DNA of 64,000 nucleotides from Corynebacterium anserum (lineage in GTDB: Bacteria; Actinomycetota; Actinomycetes; Mycobacteriales; Mycobacteriaceae): assembly GCF_014262665.1 (NCBI RefSeq), contig NZ_CP046883.1, positions 806,001 to 870,000 of the forward strand, written 5' to 3'. Within the stretch, counting starts at the first letter, position 1. Each line of letters begins with the position of its first letter. The position numbers were made by a program, and so were the translations under genes. The notes under the pieces are model-generated. The model worked only from the letters and a program-made list of their open reading frames with translations, ran no database searches and had not been told where the DNA came from. This document shows positions 37,221 to 46,630 of this stretch, one piece after another.

Positions 37221-37964
37221 ATGGGTAATACGGCACAAGAAACACGCATTGTTCGACAGGTCTTCACCGATCGCAGCGGCGGAGTGTCGGCTGCTCCCTA
37301 TCACGGTTTCAACTTAGGCGATCACGTTGGCGACGATCCGGTGGCGGTTCAGAACAATCGTCAACGTCTTGCGAATGCATTGGGTTTGCCATTGGAACGC
37401 TTAGTGTTCATGGAGCAGATTCATTCGCCGACAGTTACAGAGGTGACCGAGGATCTGCTGGGTAAAGGCCCGGTTGAAACCACAGACGCCCTGATAACCA
37501 CGCTGAAAGATGTTGCGCTTGTTGTGCTCACTGCCGATTGTGTGCCGCTGTTGCTAGCTGACGAGTCTGCGGGTGTGATCGCAGCAGTACATGCTGGGCG
37601 TATCGGGGCGCGAAATGGGATCGTCACGCGGACTGTTCGTCGTATGGAAGAGTTGGGTGCTGTGCCTGCACATATGCATGCCCTCATGGGTGCGGCAGCG
37701 TCGGGAGCGAATTACGAAGTTCCAATTGACATGGCAGCTGATGTGGAGTCCAAGCTGCCTGGCTCTCGCACCACAACAGCAAGGGGAACCTGCGGCCTTG
37801 ATATCCGTGCGGGTCTCACCCGTCAATTGCTGGGGTTGGGTATAGGGAGTATCGACGCCGATCCTCGTTGTACCGTAGAATCTGAAAATTTCTTCTCGTA
37901 TCGCCGAGAAGGGAAAACAGGGCGTCAGGCAGGAGTGATCTGGATGCCGCGGCCCCAGAACTAA
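37221..37964 (+). CDS. pgeF: Polyphenol oxidase/laccase-like PgeF (YfiH family)
   Basis: The 247-residue protein belongs to the YfiH/PgeF family, implicated in peptidoglycan editing (removal of wrongly incorporated residues from UDP-MurNAc precursors) and in purine nucleoside cleavage by homologues. The zinc and active-site residues are visible in MEQIHSPTV, TADCVPLLL and HAGRIGARNG. The usual HAGW has Arg instead of Trp, a form I recall in actinobacterial members. There is no clear ribosome-binding site before ATG 37221. The position after ftsZ is standard in actinobacteria. Confidence 0.9.
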   Translation: MGNTAQETRIVRQVFTDRSGGVSAAPYHGFNLGDHVGDDPVAVQNNRQRLANALGLPLERLVFMEQIHSPTVTEVTEDLLGKGPVETTDALITTLKDVALVVLTADCVPLLLADESAGVIAAVHAGRIGARNGIVTRTVRRMEELGAVPAHMHALMGAAASGANYEVPIDMAADVESKLPGSRTTTARGTCGLDIRAGLTRQLLGLGIGSIDADPRCTVESENFFSYRREGKTGRQAGVIWMPRPQN

Positions 37965-38060
37965 TCTGAATTCTGCGGACTGAAAACCCGATCAGGATTA
38001 TCTGTTGGGGATACACAACAAGTGGCATAGGCGCGTGGAGTGAGGAGAACAGCAATCGCG

Positions 38061-38768
38061 ATGGAGCAGAATATGGATGAGAGGAGCCAGCGCCGATCTG
38101 AAGAATTGGCTGAGGCGTTGCGTAAAGTGCGGCATCGCATCGCTGTAGCCGGTGGAGCTGACTTATTACCAGTAACGAAGTTTCACCCGGTGGAGGACAT
38201 CGCGCTTCTTGCCGGTATGGGTATCGGAGCCGTGGGCGAAAACCGCGAACAAGAGGCACGCAACAAAGCTCAGGTTTTGGCGGGGCGTCCAGAAATTCAC
38301 ATGATTGGTCAGATTCAGACCAAGAAGGCTAATAGCGTGGCTCGATGGGCCGCGGCGGTTCATACGGTGGACTCCCTGAAATTGGTTCATGCCTTGGATC
38401 GAGGGGTGGCGTTGGCACAAGAACGAGGCGACCGCCATGAGAACCTTCCGGTGCTGATTCAGTTCAGTGCTGACGGTGACCCATCACGTGGAGGTGCTGT
38501 TGAAGAAGAAATTGATGCTTTGGCTGATGCCATAGCTTCGACGGAACATTTGGAGTTGCGTGGTCTTATGACAGTCCCGCCTATTGCTTCGGATGCTGGT
38601 GTAGTTTTCGCACGGGGACGCATACTCTTGGAGAGGATTGCTGATCGTGTACTCGGTGCGCCGGTATATTCGGCCGGTATGTCCCATGATCTCGAAATCG
38701 CTCTTGCTGAGGGCTCGACTTTGGTGCGTGTCGGAACGGACATCATGGGTCCGCGACCAGTAATTTAG
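38061..38768 (+). CDS. yggS: Pyridoxal phosphate homeostasis protein (YggS/PLPBP family)
   Basis: This is a PLP-binding TIM-barrel protein without known catalytic activity that buffers cellular pyridoxal phosphate. The protein of about 235 residues has the Schiff-base Lys in LLPVTKFHP, then GENREQEA, HMIGQIQTKKAN and the C-terminal SAGMSHDLEIALAEGSTLVRVGT. I choose ATG 38061, with GAGGAG about 13 nt upstream; the GTG at 38040 would place the start on that Shine-Dalgarno-like stretch. It lies between pgeF and sepF, the standard order. Confidence 0.92.
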   Translation: MEQNMDERSQRRSEELAEALRKVRHRIAVAGGADLLPVTKFHPVEDIALLAGMGIGAVGENREQEARNKAQVLAGRPEIHMIGQIQTKKANSVARWAAAVHTVDSLKLVHALDRGVALAQERGDRHENLPVLIQFSADGDPSRGGAVEEEIDALADAIASTEHLELRGLMTVPPIASDAGVVFARGRILLERIADRVLGAPVYSAGMSHDLEIALAEGSTLVRVGTDIMGPRPVI

Positions 38769-38867
38769 AGCACGGAAACTGCCTCTCACGTGGACAAATG
38801 ATGTCTCAGATGGCACTTGAGTATCACGAGTCACGGCAGAAACAAACACGGAAAGGTTCTACACCTC

Positions 38868-39425
38868 ATGAGTGACTCTTTTAGCGGCAAAGTCAAAGAT
38901 TTCTTTGGTTTTGGCGAAGTGGATAACTACCGGGATCCTTATTACGGCGATAGCTTCCGTGAGGAACGCGACGGCCGTGATGAGCGCGGTAGCGACGATC
39001 GCAGTAGGGATCGCGACCCTGGCGATGACCGTTACTACTCGCGCGGGGCGAGCTCTTCTAGCTACCGGGATTACGGGGCCTCCCATCGTGGTTCCAGCTC
39101 TCGTTACGGGGAGTCTGCGGCTCGCCCATCTACACTGGAGCGCCGTACCGTCGCTCCAGAACCTCAGGTTGTTCGACTTTCTTTGAGTGAATACAACCAA
39201 GCTAGCGAGCTCGTTGAAATCATAAAGTCCGGAGATGTTGCCGTATTTAACCTTGGAGGAATGGAAAAGAATCAGGCCGCGCGAGTCTTAGATTTCGCCT
39301 CTGGTTTGGCCAAGGGTGTGGATGCAACCATCAAGAAGCTGCGTGGCGTGCGTAACTTCGTGCTGATTCCACAAGGTTTGACCCTGGAGCAGAGCCAACT
39401 GGATCAGTTGGTAGAGGATCTGTAA
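38868..39425 (+). CDS. sepF: Cell division protein SepF
   Basis: SepF anchors FtsZ filaments to the membrane, which matters here because ftsA is absent. The 185-residue protein has an N-terminal amphipathic helix (SGKVKDFFGFGE), a strongly charged Asp/Arg/Ser/Tyr-rich linker of about 75 residues with no conserved fold, and a C-terminal SepF domain from about 100 (VVRLSLSEYNQASELVEIIK, then VAVFNLGGMEKNQAARVLDF). The start is ATG 38868, with GAAAGG about 11 nt upstream. Confidence 0.95.
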   Translation: MSDSFSGKVKDFFGFGEVDNYRDPYYGDSFREERDGRDERGSDDRSRDRDPGDDRYYSRGASSSSYRDYGASHRGSSSRYGESAARPSTLERRTVAPEPQVVRLSLSEYNQASELVEIIKSGDVAVFNLGGMEKNQAARVLDFASGLAKGVDATIKKLRGVRNFVLIPQGLTLEQSQLDQLVEDL

Positions 39426-39434
39426 AGGATACTG

Positions 39435-39722
39435 TTGACTTTCGTATATGCAGTCTCGTGGTTGTGCCAGATCTATGCGCTCATTCTGCTGCTGCGCATT
39501 GTTATTGAGATGACGCAATCGTTTTCGCGTAATTGGCGGCCGCAGCGGTGGTTTTCTATTGCTGCAGAGCCGATTTTCGTTGTGACTGATCCGCCGGTGA
39601 AATTGTTGCGCAGAATTATTCCCCCACTGCGCCTGGGTGGAGTAGCGCTTGACCTATCCGTGTTGGTCTTGTTCTTCATCCTGCAGTTCCTGCCTCAGTT
39701 ACTGTATCTGTTTGTTCGATGA
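39435..39722 (+). CDS. YggT family membrane protein
   Basis: The 95-residue protein has two hydrophobic segments, at about 5-25 (LCQIYALILLLRIVIEM) and 73-93 (ALDLSVLVLFFILQFLPQLL), separated by the family block PIFVVTDPPVKLLRRIIPPL. The start is TTG 39435 with AAAGGAT just upstream, overlapping the region right after sepF. YggT proteins sit between sepF and divIVA across actinobacteria and are linked to envelope or osmotic functions, but the mechanism is unclear. Confidence 0.88.
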   Translation: MTFVYAVSWLCQIYALILLLRIVIEMTQSFSRNWRPQRWFSIAAEPIFVVTDPPVKLLRRIIPPLRLGGVALDLSVLVLFFILQFLPQLLYLFVR

Positions 39723-39825
39723 TTGTTTCGTCGTAGCCTCTGTGGGTGGCTCGTGCTGATTCCGGCTGAGCGCATAAGGGGTGCGCGATGGCTGGTGAAG
39801 TGTTGGCGGTTGCTGAGAGCCGCCG

Positions 39826-39857
39826 ATTCCTAGGTGGAGTCGGCGGCTCTTGCTTTT
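39826..39857 (+). terminator. Terminator after the yggT end of the dcw cluster
   Basis: AGAGCCGCCGA (39826-39836) pairs with TCGGCGGCTCT (39840-39850, including a G+C-rich core) and TGCTTTTGG follows. The loop is short (3 nt as paired fully), so the outermost pairs of the loop may open. Confidence 0.55.
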
Positions 39858-39963
39858 GGGTGAGAAAACGTTCGCTCCTCACACGTTCTCACCTGCAGCT
39901 TTTTCTAAAGAGTGCAAGATTAAAGAATTTTGGTGAATATTTGAAAAAATTTGCTGTGAAAGG

Positions 39964-39993
39964 TTGTGAAAGCACTAGGTAGAAGGTTAGACT
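39964..39993 (+). promoter_or_regulatory. Candidate promoter of the small RNA
   Basis: TTGTGA (39964-39969) and TAGACT (39988-39993) are separated by 18 bp. The predicted start, about 40000, coincides with the left arm of the first sRNA hairpin. Confidence 0.45.
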
Positions 39994-39999
39994 AAGCCC

Positions 40000-40107
40000 A
40001 TCTTCGCGGTAAGTGAGTGAGGCCGCGGAGATGTCGTGTGTAGTGAAGGAAGCCACTGCGATTCGAGAATGTGGGTCGAGAATCGCAGTGGCTTTCTACT
40101 ATTTTTA
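40000..40107 (+). ncRNA. Candidate small RNA upstream of divIVA
   Basis: A short, autonomous-looking transcription unit of about 105 nt. Hairpin 1 pairs CATCTTCGCGG (39999-40009) with CCGCGGAGATG (40023-40033), 11 pairs including one G-U, with a 13-nt purine-rich loop. A linker follows, then hairpin 2: AAGCCACTGCGATTC (40050-40064) pairs perfectly with GAATCGCAGTGGCTT (40080-40094), followed by TCTACTATTTTT. A promoter-like pair sits directly upstream. There is no coding potential between promoter and terminator. I do not recognise an Rfam family; it lacks the C-rich loops of actinobacterial 6C RNA. Confidence 0.5.
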
Positions 40108-40759
40108 TAATGTGTGCACGAGTTGAGCTGCTTGCTCCAATTATCCAGCGATGTCCTCCATGGGGCTGGGGAAAATGTTTGTGAATGGGGAAATGCTTTG
40201 ATTCTCGGAATGAAGCGGCGGAACAGAGCAGAGAACTGAAGAGGCAAAACAGAACACTGAAGCGGTAAAACAGAGCAGGAGAGCAGGGTAAGCTCGCGGC
40301 CGGGGATGAAGCCGGTGTAGGGAGGAGAGCGGTTTCCGACTCACTTGTCCGGGCAGTATTTGGTGGGGTTTGTTGGCTGAATGGGGTGTTGTATGGGGTA
40401 GCGATACTGCGGTGACTTTCCATTAGTTATGCAGAAGTAAACGATTGTAGGTAGTTGTATCGCTGAAATTCTCTCGGTGCCCGGTAGCGACAATAAATTG
40501 AACGTCATACCAGTTGACGGCCGTGTTATGCCCATCGAAGGCTTTGAATTATTTATTGATCAGTGGGATTGTGCTGGGACTAGTGCCCCCGTTATGAGCC
40601 AGATAATTGTAGTGCATCGACGTGAGCTATTGAGAAGCGGTAAGCTCTTAATGTGTAGTTGAGCCTTAATCGCAAGGCGCTGCTATGCTCGTAGCAGTTT
40701 GTTAAGTTTGAACAACCCTCTGGCACATTGAGGCATTCCGATTTGGAAGGGACATACCT
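40108..40759. other. 652-bp gene-free stretch before divIVA
   Basis: No supportable gene is found on either strand. The stretch contains a three-copy 20-nt repeat (40211-40277) and, near divIVA, a weak promoter-like pair TTGAGC (40659-40664) and TATGCT (40684-40689) with a 19-bp spacer. TATGCT lies within an inverted repeat CTGCTA-TGCTCG-TAGCAG (40682-40697 region). GGAAGGGA at 40746-40753 is the divIVA ribosome-binding site. Confidence 0.5.
40211..40277 (+). repeat. Three degenerate copies of a 20-nt direct repeat
   Basis: Copies at 40211-40230, 40237-40256 and 40258-40277 follow the pattern TGAAG-[CA]GG-[CT][GA]-[GA]AACAGA-[GA]CA. They lie in the non-coding stretch between the candidate sRNA and divIVA. 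Confidence 0.7.
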
Positions 40760-41812
40760 ATGCCGCTGACTCCCGCTGACGTGCACAACGTAGCTTTCAG
40801 CAAGCCGCCGATCGGCAAGCGAGGCTACAACGAGGATGAGGTCGATCAGTTCCTCGACCTTGTTGAAGACACCCTAGCTGAGCTCCAGGACGAGAATGCT
40901 GACCTGAAGCTCAAGGTTGAGGAGCTCAACGACGGTGGAAAGGCAACTGCAGCTGTTGGCTCTTCCAAGGTTGATGAGGCCGAACTCCGCAGGAAGATCG
41001 AGGCTGACGTACGCAAAGATGTAGAGGCCAAGGTTCGCCGCGATGTTGAGGCGAAGGCTGAGGCACGCATTAGGGATGCCGAGTCGCGTGCGAAGGCAGC
41101 GGAGGAGCGCGCTAAGAAGGCAGAAGCTGCAGCTGCTGAAGCACGCAAGTCCACCGATTCCTCCGCTTCTTCTGCCGCTACCTCCGGTATTGTCGGCTCC
41201 GCAGCCACCAAGGGGGACGTAACCTCTGGTGCTGCTACGCCAGACACTCATATGCAGGCTGCTCGAGTGCTGTCTCTGGCTCAAGAGATGGCCGATCGTC
41301 TCACCAGCGATGCCAAGGCAGAGTCCAGCGCAATGCTCTCGGATGCGCGCGCTGAAGCCAAGCGGACTGTTGACGATGCAGACAGCTCCTCCCGCAGGAT
41401 TTTGGATGAGGCAAAGAAGAATGCTGATTCCCAACTGTCTGACGCTAAGGTTCGTTCTGAAAAGATGCTGGCTGATGCTAAGCAGAAGTCCGAAGCTCAA
41501 CTTGCGGATGCAGATCAGCGTTCTAAGACGATGATTGCGGACGCTAACGCACAGTCTCAGGCACAGATCCGTCAGGCTCAGGACAAGGCAACCGCGCTGC
41601 AGCAGGATGCAGAGCGGAAGCATACCGAGATCATGGAGACTGTCAAGAAGCAGCAGACCATCCTGGAAGGGCGCATCGAAGAATTGCGTACTTACGAGCG
41701 CGAATACCGTACTCGCTTGAAGACCTTCCTCGAGTCTCAGCTTGAAGAGCTCAACTCTCGAGGCACTGCTGCTCCAGCAGGTACCCCGGAAGTCGAGATG
41801 CATAACCAGTAG
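40760..41812 (+). CDS. divIVA: Polar growth organiser DivIVA (Wag31)
   Basis: DivIVA marks the cell poles and recruits the apical cell-wall machinery in corynebacteria. The 350-residue protein begins with the membrane-binding DivIVA domain ([20 protein letters not shown], then [16 protein letters not shown]), followed by a charged coiled coil to about 130, a Ser/Ala/Thr-rich flexible part at about 131-165, and a second coiled coil built from ten consecutive 11-residue repeats (184-293; consensus DAxxxSxxxLx). The start ATG 40760 has GGAAGGGA upstream. A strong terminator follows. Confidence 0.97.
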   Translation: MPLTPADVHNVAFSKPPIGKRGYNEDEVDQFLDLVEDTLAELQDENADLKLKVEELNDGGKATAAVGSSKVDEAELRRKIEADVRKDVEAKVRRDVEAKAEARIRDAESRAKAAEERAKKAEAAAAEARKSTDSSASSAATSGIVGSAATKGDVTSGAATPDTHMQAARVLSLAQEMADRLTSDAKAESSAMLSDARAEAKRTVDDADSSSRRILDEAKKNADSQLSDAKVRSEKMLADAKQKSEAQLADADQRSKTMIADANAQSQAQIRQAQDKATALQQDAERKHTEIMETVKKQQTILEGRIEELRTYEREYRTRLKTFLESQLEELNSRGTAAPAGTPEVEMHNQ

Positions 41813-41837
41813 ACTCGTTGATCCTCTCTGGATGATT

Positions 41838-41889
41838 ACTCCCCACTGTGGGTTGGCGTTCATTCGCTGTCCACCGGTGGGGAGTTTTT
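41838..41889 (+). terminator. Rho-independent terminator after divIVA
   Basis: ACTCCCCAC (41838-41846) pairs with GTGGGGAGT (41877-41885) across a 30-nt loop, followed by TTTTC. It separates divIVA from the ileS leader. Confidence 0.85.
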
Positions 41890-41930
41890 CGCTGTCTTTT
41901 GCTTGACGGTGTACAGTACGAGTTATTCGC

Positions 41931-42260
41931 GTTGATCCGGCTATCACCGGGGAGCGTCACCGGAAGAACGGTCATTCCATGAGTTCGCTGACAAGCGGAA
42001 CCAAAGCTTGAGGACAAGCTGGTGGCAAGCGGCTGACATGCTGGTTGGTCACAGCGCCAGCGTTCTGCGTCTGAGTACACGGGAAGGGCTTATTAGAACC
42101 GGGCGGAGTCGCGGCACGATATCGCCGCATGATGAGTGGACTTGAGCCTCACATCTCGTCTCACCTGGTGGGTGATTACTCGCCTAGATGGTGATCATGC
42201 GGGTTGTAGGCTAGGTCAACCAGGGTGGTACCGCGTGCCCGTCACGTCCCTGATTTTCTT
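41931..42260 (+). promoter_or_regulatory. T-box riboswitch controlling ileS
   Basis: This leader senses uncharged tRNA-Ile. The canonical T-box sequence AGGGTGGTACCGCG is at 42222-42235. Upstream, CCGGCTATCACCGGGGAGC (about 41937-41955) is a short Stem I with an ATC isoleucine specifier (41943-41945), as in actinobacterial ileS leaders. AGAACCGGGCGGAGT near 42097 fits the central conserved region. No terminator with a T-run follows the T-box, so control is more likely at translation initiation. The 540-bp gap between divIVA and ileS is accounted for by the terminator, this leader and about 90 nt after it. Confidence 0.9.
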
Positions 42261-42352
42261 TGTGCCCGACATACAACTGCCGTCCACACGGGGTGGCGTC
42301 GGGAAAAGAAAGAGGAATGACCAGAAGACGACAGGAACGGATACGCGAGTAA

Positions 42353-45300
42353 ATGAGCACCCCAGCCGGTGGCGCATACCCACGCCAGGACATGACGAAC
42401 GGATCTTCATCCTTCCCTGTGATGGAACAGGAAGTGCTGAAGTACTGGGCAGAGGACGCAACGTTTAATGAGTCCATTGCTCAGCGCGAGGGCGCTGAGG
42501 AATACGTGTTTTACGATGGCCCTCCATTCGCGAACGGGCTGCCACACTACGGTCATCTGCTGACCGGTTACGTCAAGGATATTGTGCCGCGTTACCAGAC
42601 GATGCGTGGTAAGAAGGTGGCCCGCGTATTCGGCTGGGATTGCCACGGTCTGCCGGCGGAACTCGAAGCTGAAAAGCAGCTGGGGATCAAGGGACGCCAA
42701 GGTATCGAAGAGATGGGCATGGCGAAGTTTAATGACTACTGCGCGTCGTCCGTGTTGCGTTATGCCGATGAGTGGAAAGAGTACGTAACACGCCAGGCCC
42801 GCTGGGTTGATTTCGATAATGGCTACAAGACCATGGATCTGGACTTCATGGAGTCCGTAATGTGGGCGTTTAAGGAGTTGTGGAATAAAGGACTGATTTA
42901 TCAGGGATTCCGCGTACTGCCTTACTCCTGGGCAGAGCACACACCGCTGTCGAACCAGGAGACACGGCTGGATGACTCCTACAAGATGCGTCAGGATCCA
43001 ACTCTCACGGTCACCTTCCCGGTTACCGGTGCGCGCGAAGGTTCTGCTGCAGCAGAAATTTTCACCAACCATGAAGAATGGGGGAACGTCTCCCTCATCG
43101 CTTGGACGACCACGCCGTGGACCTTGCCTTCAAATTTGGCATTGGCAGTGAATCCCACCGTCGAATATTCTGCTGTGAAGGTGGGCGCAGGATCCGCATT
43201 TGAAGGTCAGGTTTTTGTTCTAGCCACCGCTCTCATCAGTAGTTTTGCAAAGGAGCTGGGCGAGGATCACCAAGTGCTGTGCTCGTTCCCGGGCTCCAAG
43301 CTGGTGGGAACGACTTACGAACCAGTGTTCCCGTACTTCAAAGATCACCCGAATGCCTTCCAGGTGATCGCTGCCGACTACGTCACTACTGAGGACGGTA
43401 CAGGTATCGTTCATCAAGCCCCAGCCTTCGGTGAAGACGATATGTTTGCATGTGAAGCGGTGGGCATTGAGGTGGTCATTCCCGTCGATATGGATGGCAA
43501 GTTCACCTCCCAGGTACCTGACTACCAGGGGAAATTGGTGTTCGACGCTAATAAAGACATCATCAGGGACCTCAAGGCAGAGGGCAAGGTGGTTCGTCAT
43601 CAAACCATCGAACACTCTTACCCTCACTCGTGGCGGTCGGGTGAACCGCTGATTTACATGGCGCTGCCGTCGTGGTTCGTAGCTGTCACAAAGTTCCGTG
43701 ATCGCATGGTTGAGCTCAACCATGAGCAGATCGACTGGATGCCTTCCCATATTCGTGATGGTCAATTCGGAAAATGGCTGGAAGGCGCACGCGACTGGAA
43801 TATTTCCCGCAATCGTTACTGGGGAGCTCCCATTCCAGTGTGGGTGTCTGATTCTGAAGAGTATCCGCGTATGGATGTCTACGGTTCTCTTGATGAGCTA
43901 GAGCGTGATTTTGGTGTCCGTCCGCAGTCTCTGCACCGACCGGACATCGATCAGCTGACCCGCCCGAATCCAGACGATCCAACCGGTAAGTCCACCATGC
44001 GTAGGGTTCCGGAGGTATTGGATTGCTGGTTTGAATCGGGTTCCATGCCGTTTGCTCAGAAGCACTACCCTTTTGAAAACAAAGAGTGGTTTGATACTCA
44101 CTCACCGGCTGACTTCATTGTGGAGTATTCGGGTCAGTCGCGTGGTTGGTTCTACACACTCCATGTCTTATCCACAGCATTGTTCGATCGCCCGGCTTTC
44201 AAGAAGGTCGTGGCTCATGGCATTGTTCTGGGTGACGATGGACTGAAAATGTCCAAGTCCAAAGGCAACTATCCGAACGTGAACGAGGTTTTTGAACGGG
44301 ATGGTTCCGACGCCATGCGTTGGTTCCTCATGTCAAGTCCTATTCTGCGTGGGGGTAATCTGATCGTCACGGAACAGGGCATTCGTGAAGGAGTACGGCA
44401 CGCTATGCTGCCGATGTGGAATGCGTATTCCTTCCTGCGTCTCTATGCCTCCCAGCCGGCGCGTTATAGCACCGACTCCACCAATGTGTTGGATCGCTAC
44501 ATTTTGGCTAAGTTGCACGACACCGTTACGCGCGTCACCGAAGCGCTCGATAACACCGACGTCGCTATTGCCACTGACGAGATCCGGACATTCTGTGACG
44601 CTCTGACCAATTGGTATGTTCGCCGCTCCCGTGAGCGTTTCTGGGCTGGGGATACCGAATACCCAGAAGCTTTTCATACCTTGTATACGGTTCTGGAGAC
44701 CCTATGCCGAGTGGCGGCGCCACTCCTGCCAATGACTACCGAAGTTATTTGGCGAGGTCTTACTGGGGAACGTTCAGTGCATCTGACCGATTATCCGAAG
44801 GCGGAGGATCTACCTCAGGATTCTGCCCTGGTGGAAGCGATGGACGCTGTACGCTCCATTAGTTCCGCGGCATCATCATTGCGCAAGTCCCATAAGTTGC
44901 GTAATCGTTTGCCTCTACCACGTCTGGCGGTTGCTATGCCGAATGCTGATGAGCTGGAGAATTTCACGTCAATCATTGCCGATGAAGTGAATGTCAAGGA
45001 AGTTGTCTTGACTGATGATGTGGCCTCTGTTGGACGTTTTGACGTTGTGGTTAATGCTCGCGCGGCAGGTCCTCGTCTCGGCAAAGACGTTCAGCGTGTG
45101 ATCAAGGCAGTGAAGTCAGGTGATTATGAAGTAACTGATTCCGGAACAGTTGTGGCCGACGGCATTGAATTGCAGGACGGTGAGTATTCCCGCAGGCTGG
45201 TTGCTACCGACCCGGACAACACTGCTGAGGTCGCCGGCGTAGGTGGTCTGGTTGTGTTGGATACCTGCGTCACTCCTGAGCTGGAGGCGGAAGGCTGGGC

Positions 45301-45529
45301 CGCCGACCGTGTGCGTGGGCTGCAAGATGCCCGCAAGAACGCCGGTTTTGATGTGAGTGATCGCATCACCGTGACGCTGTCTGTACCTGCAGACAAGGAG
45401 GCCTGGGCTAAGGAGCATGCACAGAGCATCGCCAAGGAAGTCTTAGCTACAGAATTCCACGTGGTGGTCGGAGAAGAACTTCCGGTGGATGTGGCAGATG
45501 GTTGCACCGCTCAGGTCACCCGAAATTAG
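42353..45529 (+). CDS. ileS: Isoleucyl-tRNA synthetase
   Basis: This enzyme charges tRNA-Ile in the cytoplasm. The 1058-residue protein has the class I signature in the form GLPHYGH (62-68), WDCHGLPAE, the editing domain with [16 protein letters not shown], and KMSKSKGN starting at 632. Its length and the HYGH-type first signature place it with the eukaryote-like (type 2) bacterial enzymes, which are typically less sensitive to mupirocin; that property is inferred from family. Translation starts at ATG 42353 with CAGGAACGG about 12 nt upstream, inside the T-box-controlled leader. Confidence 0.97.
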   Translation: MSTPAGGAYPRQDMTNGSSSFPVMEQEVLKYWAEDATFNESIAQREGAEEYVFYDGPPFANGLPHYGHLLTGYVKDIVPRYQTMRGKKVARVFGWDCHGLPAELEAEKQLGIKGRQGIEEMGMAKFNDYCASSVLRYADEWKEYVTRQARWVDFDNGYKTMDLDFMESVMWAFKELWNKGLIYQGFRVLPYSWAEHTPLSNQETRLDDSYKMRQDPTLTVTFPVTGAREGSAAAEIFTNHEEWGNVSLIAWTTTPWTLPSNLALAVNPTVEYSAVKVGAGSAFEGQVFVLATALISSFAKELGEDHQVLCSFPGSKLVGTTYEPVFPYFKDHPNAFQVIAADYVTTEDGTGIVHQAPAFGEDDMFACEAVGIEVVIPVDMDGKFTSQVPDYQGKLVFDANKDIIRDLKAEGKVVRHQTIEHSYPHSWRSGEPLIYMALPSWFVAVTKFRDRMVELNHEQIDWMPSHIRDGQFGKWLEGARDWNISRNRYWGAPIPVWVSDSEEYPRMDVYGSLDELERDFGVRPQSLHRPDIDQLTRPNPDDPTGKSTMRRVPEVLDCWFESGSMPFAQKHYPFENKEWFDTHSPADFIVEYSGQSRGWFYTLHVLSTALFDRPAFKKVVAHGIVLGDDGLKMSKSKGNYPNVNEVFERDGSDAMRWFLMSSPILRGGNLIVTEQGIREGVRHAMLPMWNAYSFLRLYASQPARYSTDSTNVLDRYILAKLHDTVTRVTEALDNTDVAIATDEIRTFCDALTNWYVRRSRERFWAGDTEYPEAFHTLYTVLETLCRVAAPLLPMTTEVIWRGLTGERSVHLTDYPKAEDLPQDSALVEAMDAVRSISSAASSLRKSHKLRNRLPLPRLAVAMPNADELENFTSIIADEVNVKEVVLTDDVASVGRFDVVVNARAAGPRLGKDVQRVIKAVKSGDYEVTDSGTVVADGIELQDGEYSRRLVATDPDNTAEVAGVGGLVVLDTCVTPELEAEGWAADRVRGLQDARKNAGFDVSDRITVTLSVPADKEAWAKEHAQSIAKEVLATEFHVVVGEELPVDVADGCTAQVTRN

Positions 45530-45554
45530 TGCACACCATTCAGTGAACTAGTGA

Positions 45555-46436
45555 ATGGATTGCCCCTGCGGGCTCACGCCCCGCGTAGCCGCTCCAGTTG
45601 TCATGATCGCCTCTGGCGTGTCGTTGTACGCTGGTGCGGCCTTGGCAGTTGGACTCTTCCATACATTTCCCCCAGCGATTGTCGCCTGGATGCGCATCGC
45701 GGCTGCGGGGCTCATCCTCGTGATTATTCAGCGACCAAAGATCCAGAGTTTCTTTGGCACCTCGGGGCGCCTTGCCATGGCGTTCGGTGTGGTCACGCTG
45801 GGAATGAACATGGTGTTCTACGAGGCTATTGCTCGTCTTCCGCTAGGAACTGCCGTGGCGATTGAGTTTTTAGGTCCTATAGCGGTCGCTGCGTGGGGTA
45901 GTCATTCACGCCGTGACTGGTCAGCACTTCTTTTAGCTGGCGTCGGTGTGCTGGTGTTATCAGGGGCACAGTGGGCTGCTTCCCCGAGTGGGGTGATGTA
46001 TGCGCTCACTGCGGCTATGTTGTGGGCTGGATATATCATGCTCGGCTCTCGTGTGGCGAAGAATTCTGCTTATGCTGGTGCGCGTGACGCTCTGGCGATT
46101 GGTTTTGCCTGGTCAGCAGTGGTTTCGACTCCTCTTGTCGGGGCGGGCTATTTCCTGGTGTGGGGTAGTGGCATAGCCCCTGGTTGGCATGTTGACGCGT
46201 TAGAGCTCGTTGGCCTTGCATTGGGTCTGGGAATGCTGAGTGCTGTGATTCCCTATAGTCTTGACCAATTAGTGATGAAAATAGCGGGGCCTGGATACTT
46301 TGCCTTGTTGCTTGCCTTGCTTCCGTTGACCGCGTCACTACTCGGCGCGGTGGCGCTAGGGCAGATGCTTAGTATTGTCGAGCTACTGGGGATTGCAGCA
46401 GTGGTAGCCGCGGTTGCCTTGAGAGAGCCGGGTTAG
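45555..46436 (+). CDS. DMT-superfamily exporter (EamA; RhtA-like)
   Basis: This integral membrane protein of 293 residues has about ten membrane helices in two EamA repeats. Features include VMIASGVSLYAGAALAVGLF at the start and YEAIARLPLGTAVAIEFLGPIAVA, the latter characteristic of the RhtA branch that exports threonine or homoserine. The second repeat shows PYSLDQLVMKIAGPGYFALL. It lies 25 bp after ileS, so it may share its transcript. The substrate cannot be proved from the sequence. Confidence 0.85.
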   Translation: MDCPCGLTPRVAAPVVMIASGVSLYAGAALAVGLFHTFPPAIVAWMRIAAAGLILVIIQRPKIQSFFGTSGRLAMAFGVVTLGMNMVFYEAIARLPLGTAVAIEFLGPIAVAAWGSHSRRDWSALLLAGVGVLVLSGAQWAASPSGVMYALTAAMLWAGYIMLGSRVAKNSAYAGARDALAIGFAWSAVVSTPLVGAGYFLVWGSGIAPGWHVDALELVGLALGLGMLSAVIPYSLDQLVMKIAGPGYFALLLALLPLTASLLGAVALGQMLSIVELLGIAAVVAAVALREPG

Positions 46437-46630
46437 TGAGGCGTATTTCTTGAAAAGGCTTTTCCAGAACTCGCAATTTTCACTACATCCTAATGACCTT
46501 GGATGAGCGTGGATGCATTCACACAGCGTAGTGACTGAGTGCCTTAGTCTGGGGCAAGCCTCGCATGTCGGAGTTTCGGTATTGACGGAGACTTCCACTG
46601 GCGGTCGTATGGAAAGGAGGTGTCAGGGAC

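Noticed and set aside
39992..40423. Minus-strand open frame of 143 codons upstream of divIVA
   Set aside because: It crosses both hairpins of the candidate sRNA, is low-complexity and shows no domain or ribosome-binding site.
46437..46630. LexA box before dinB
   Set aside because: I looked for a TCGAA-type palindrome and found none; dinB regulation by SOS is not supported here.
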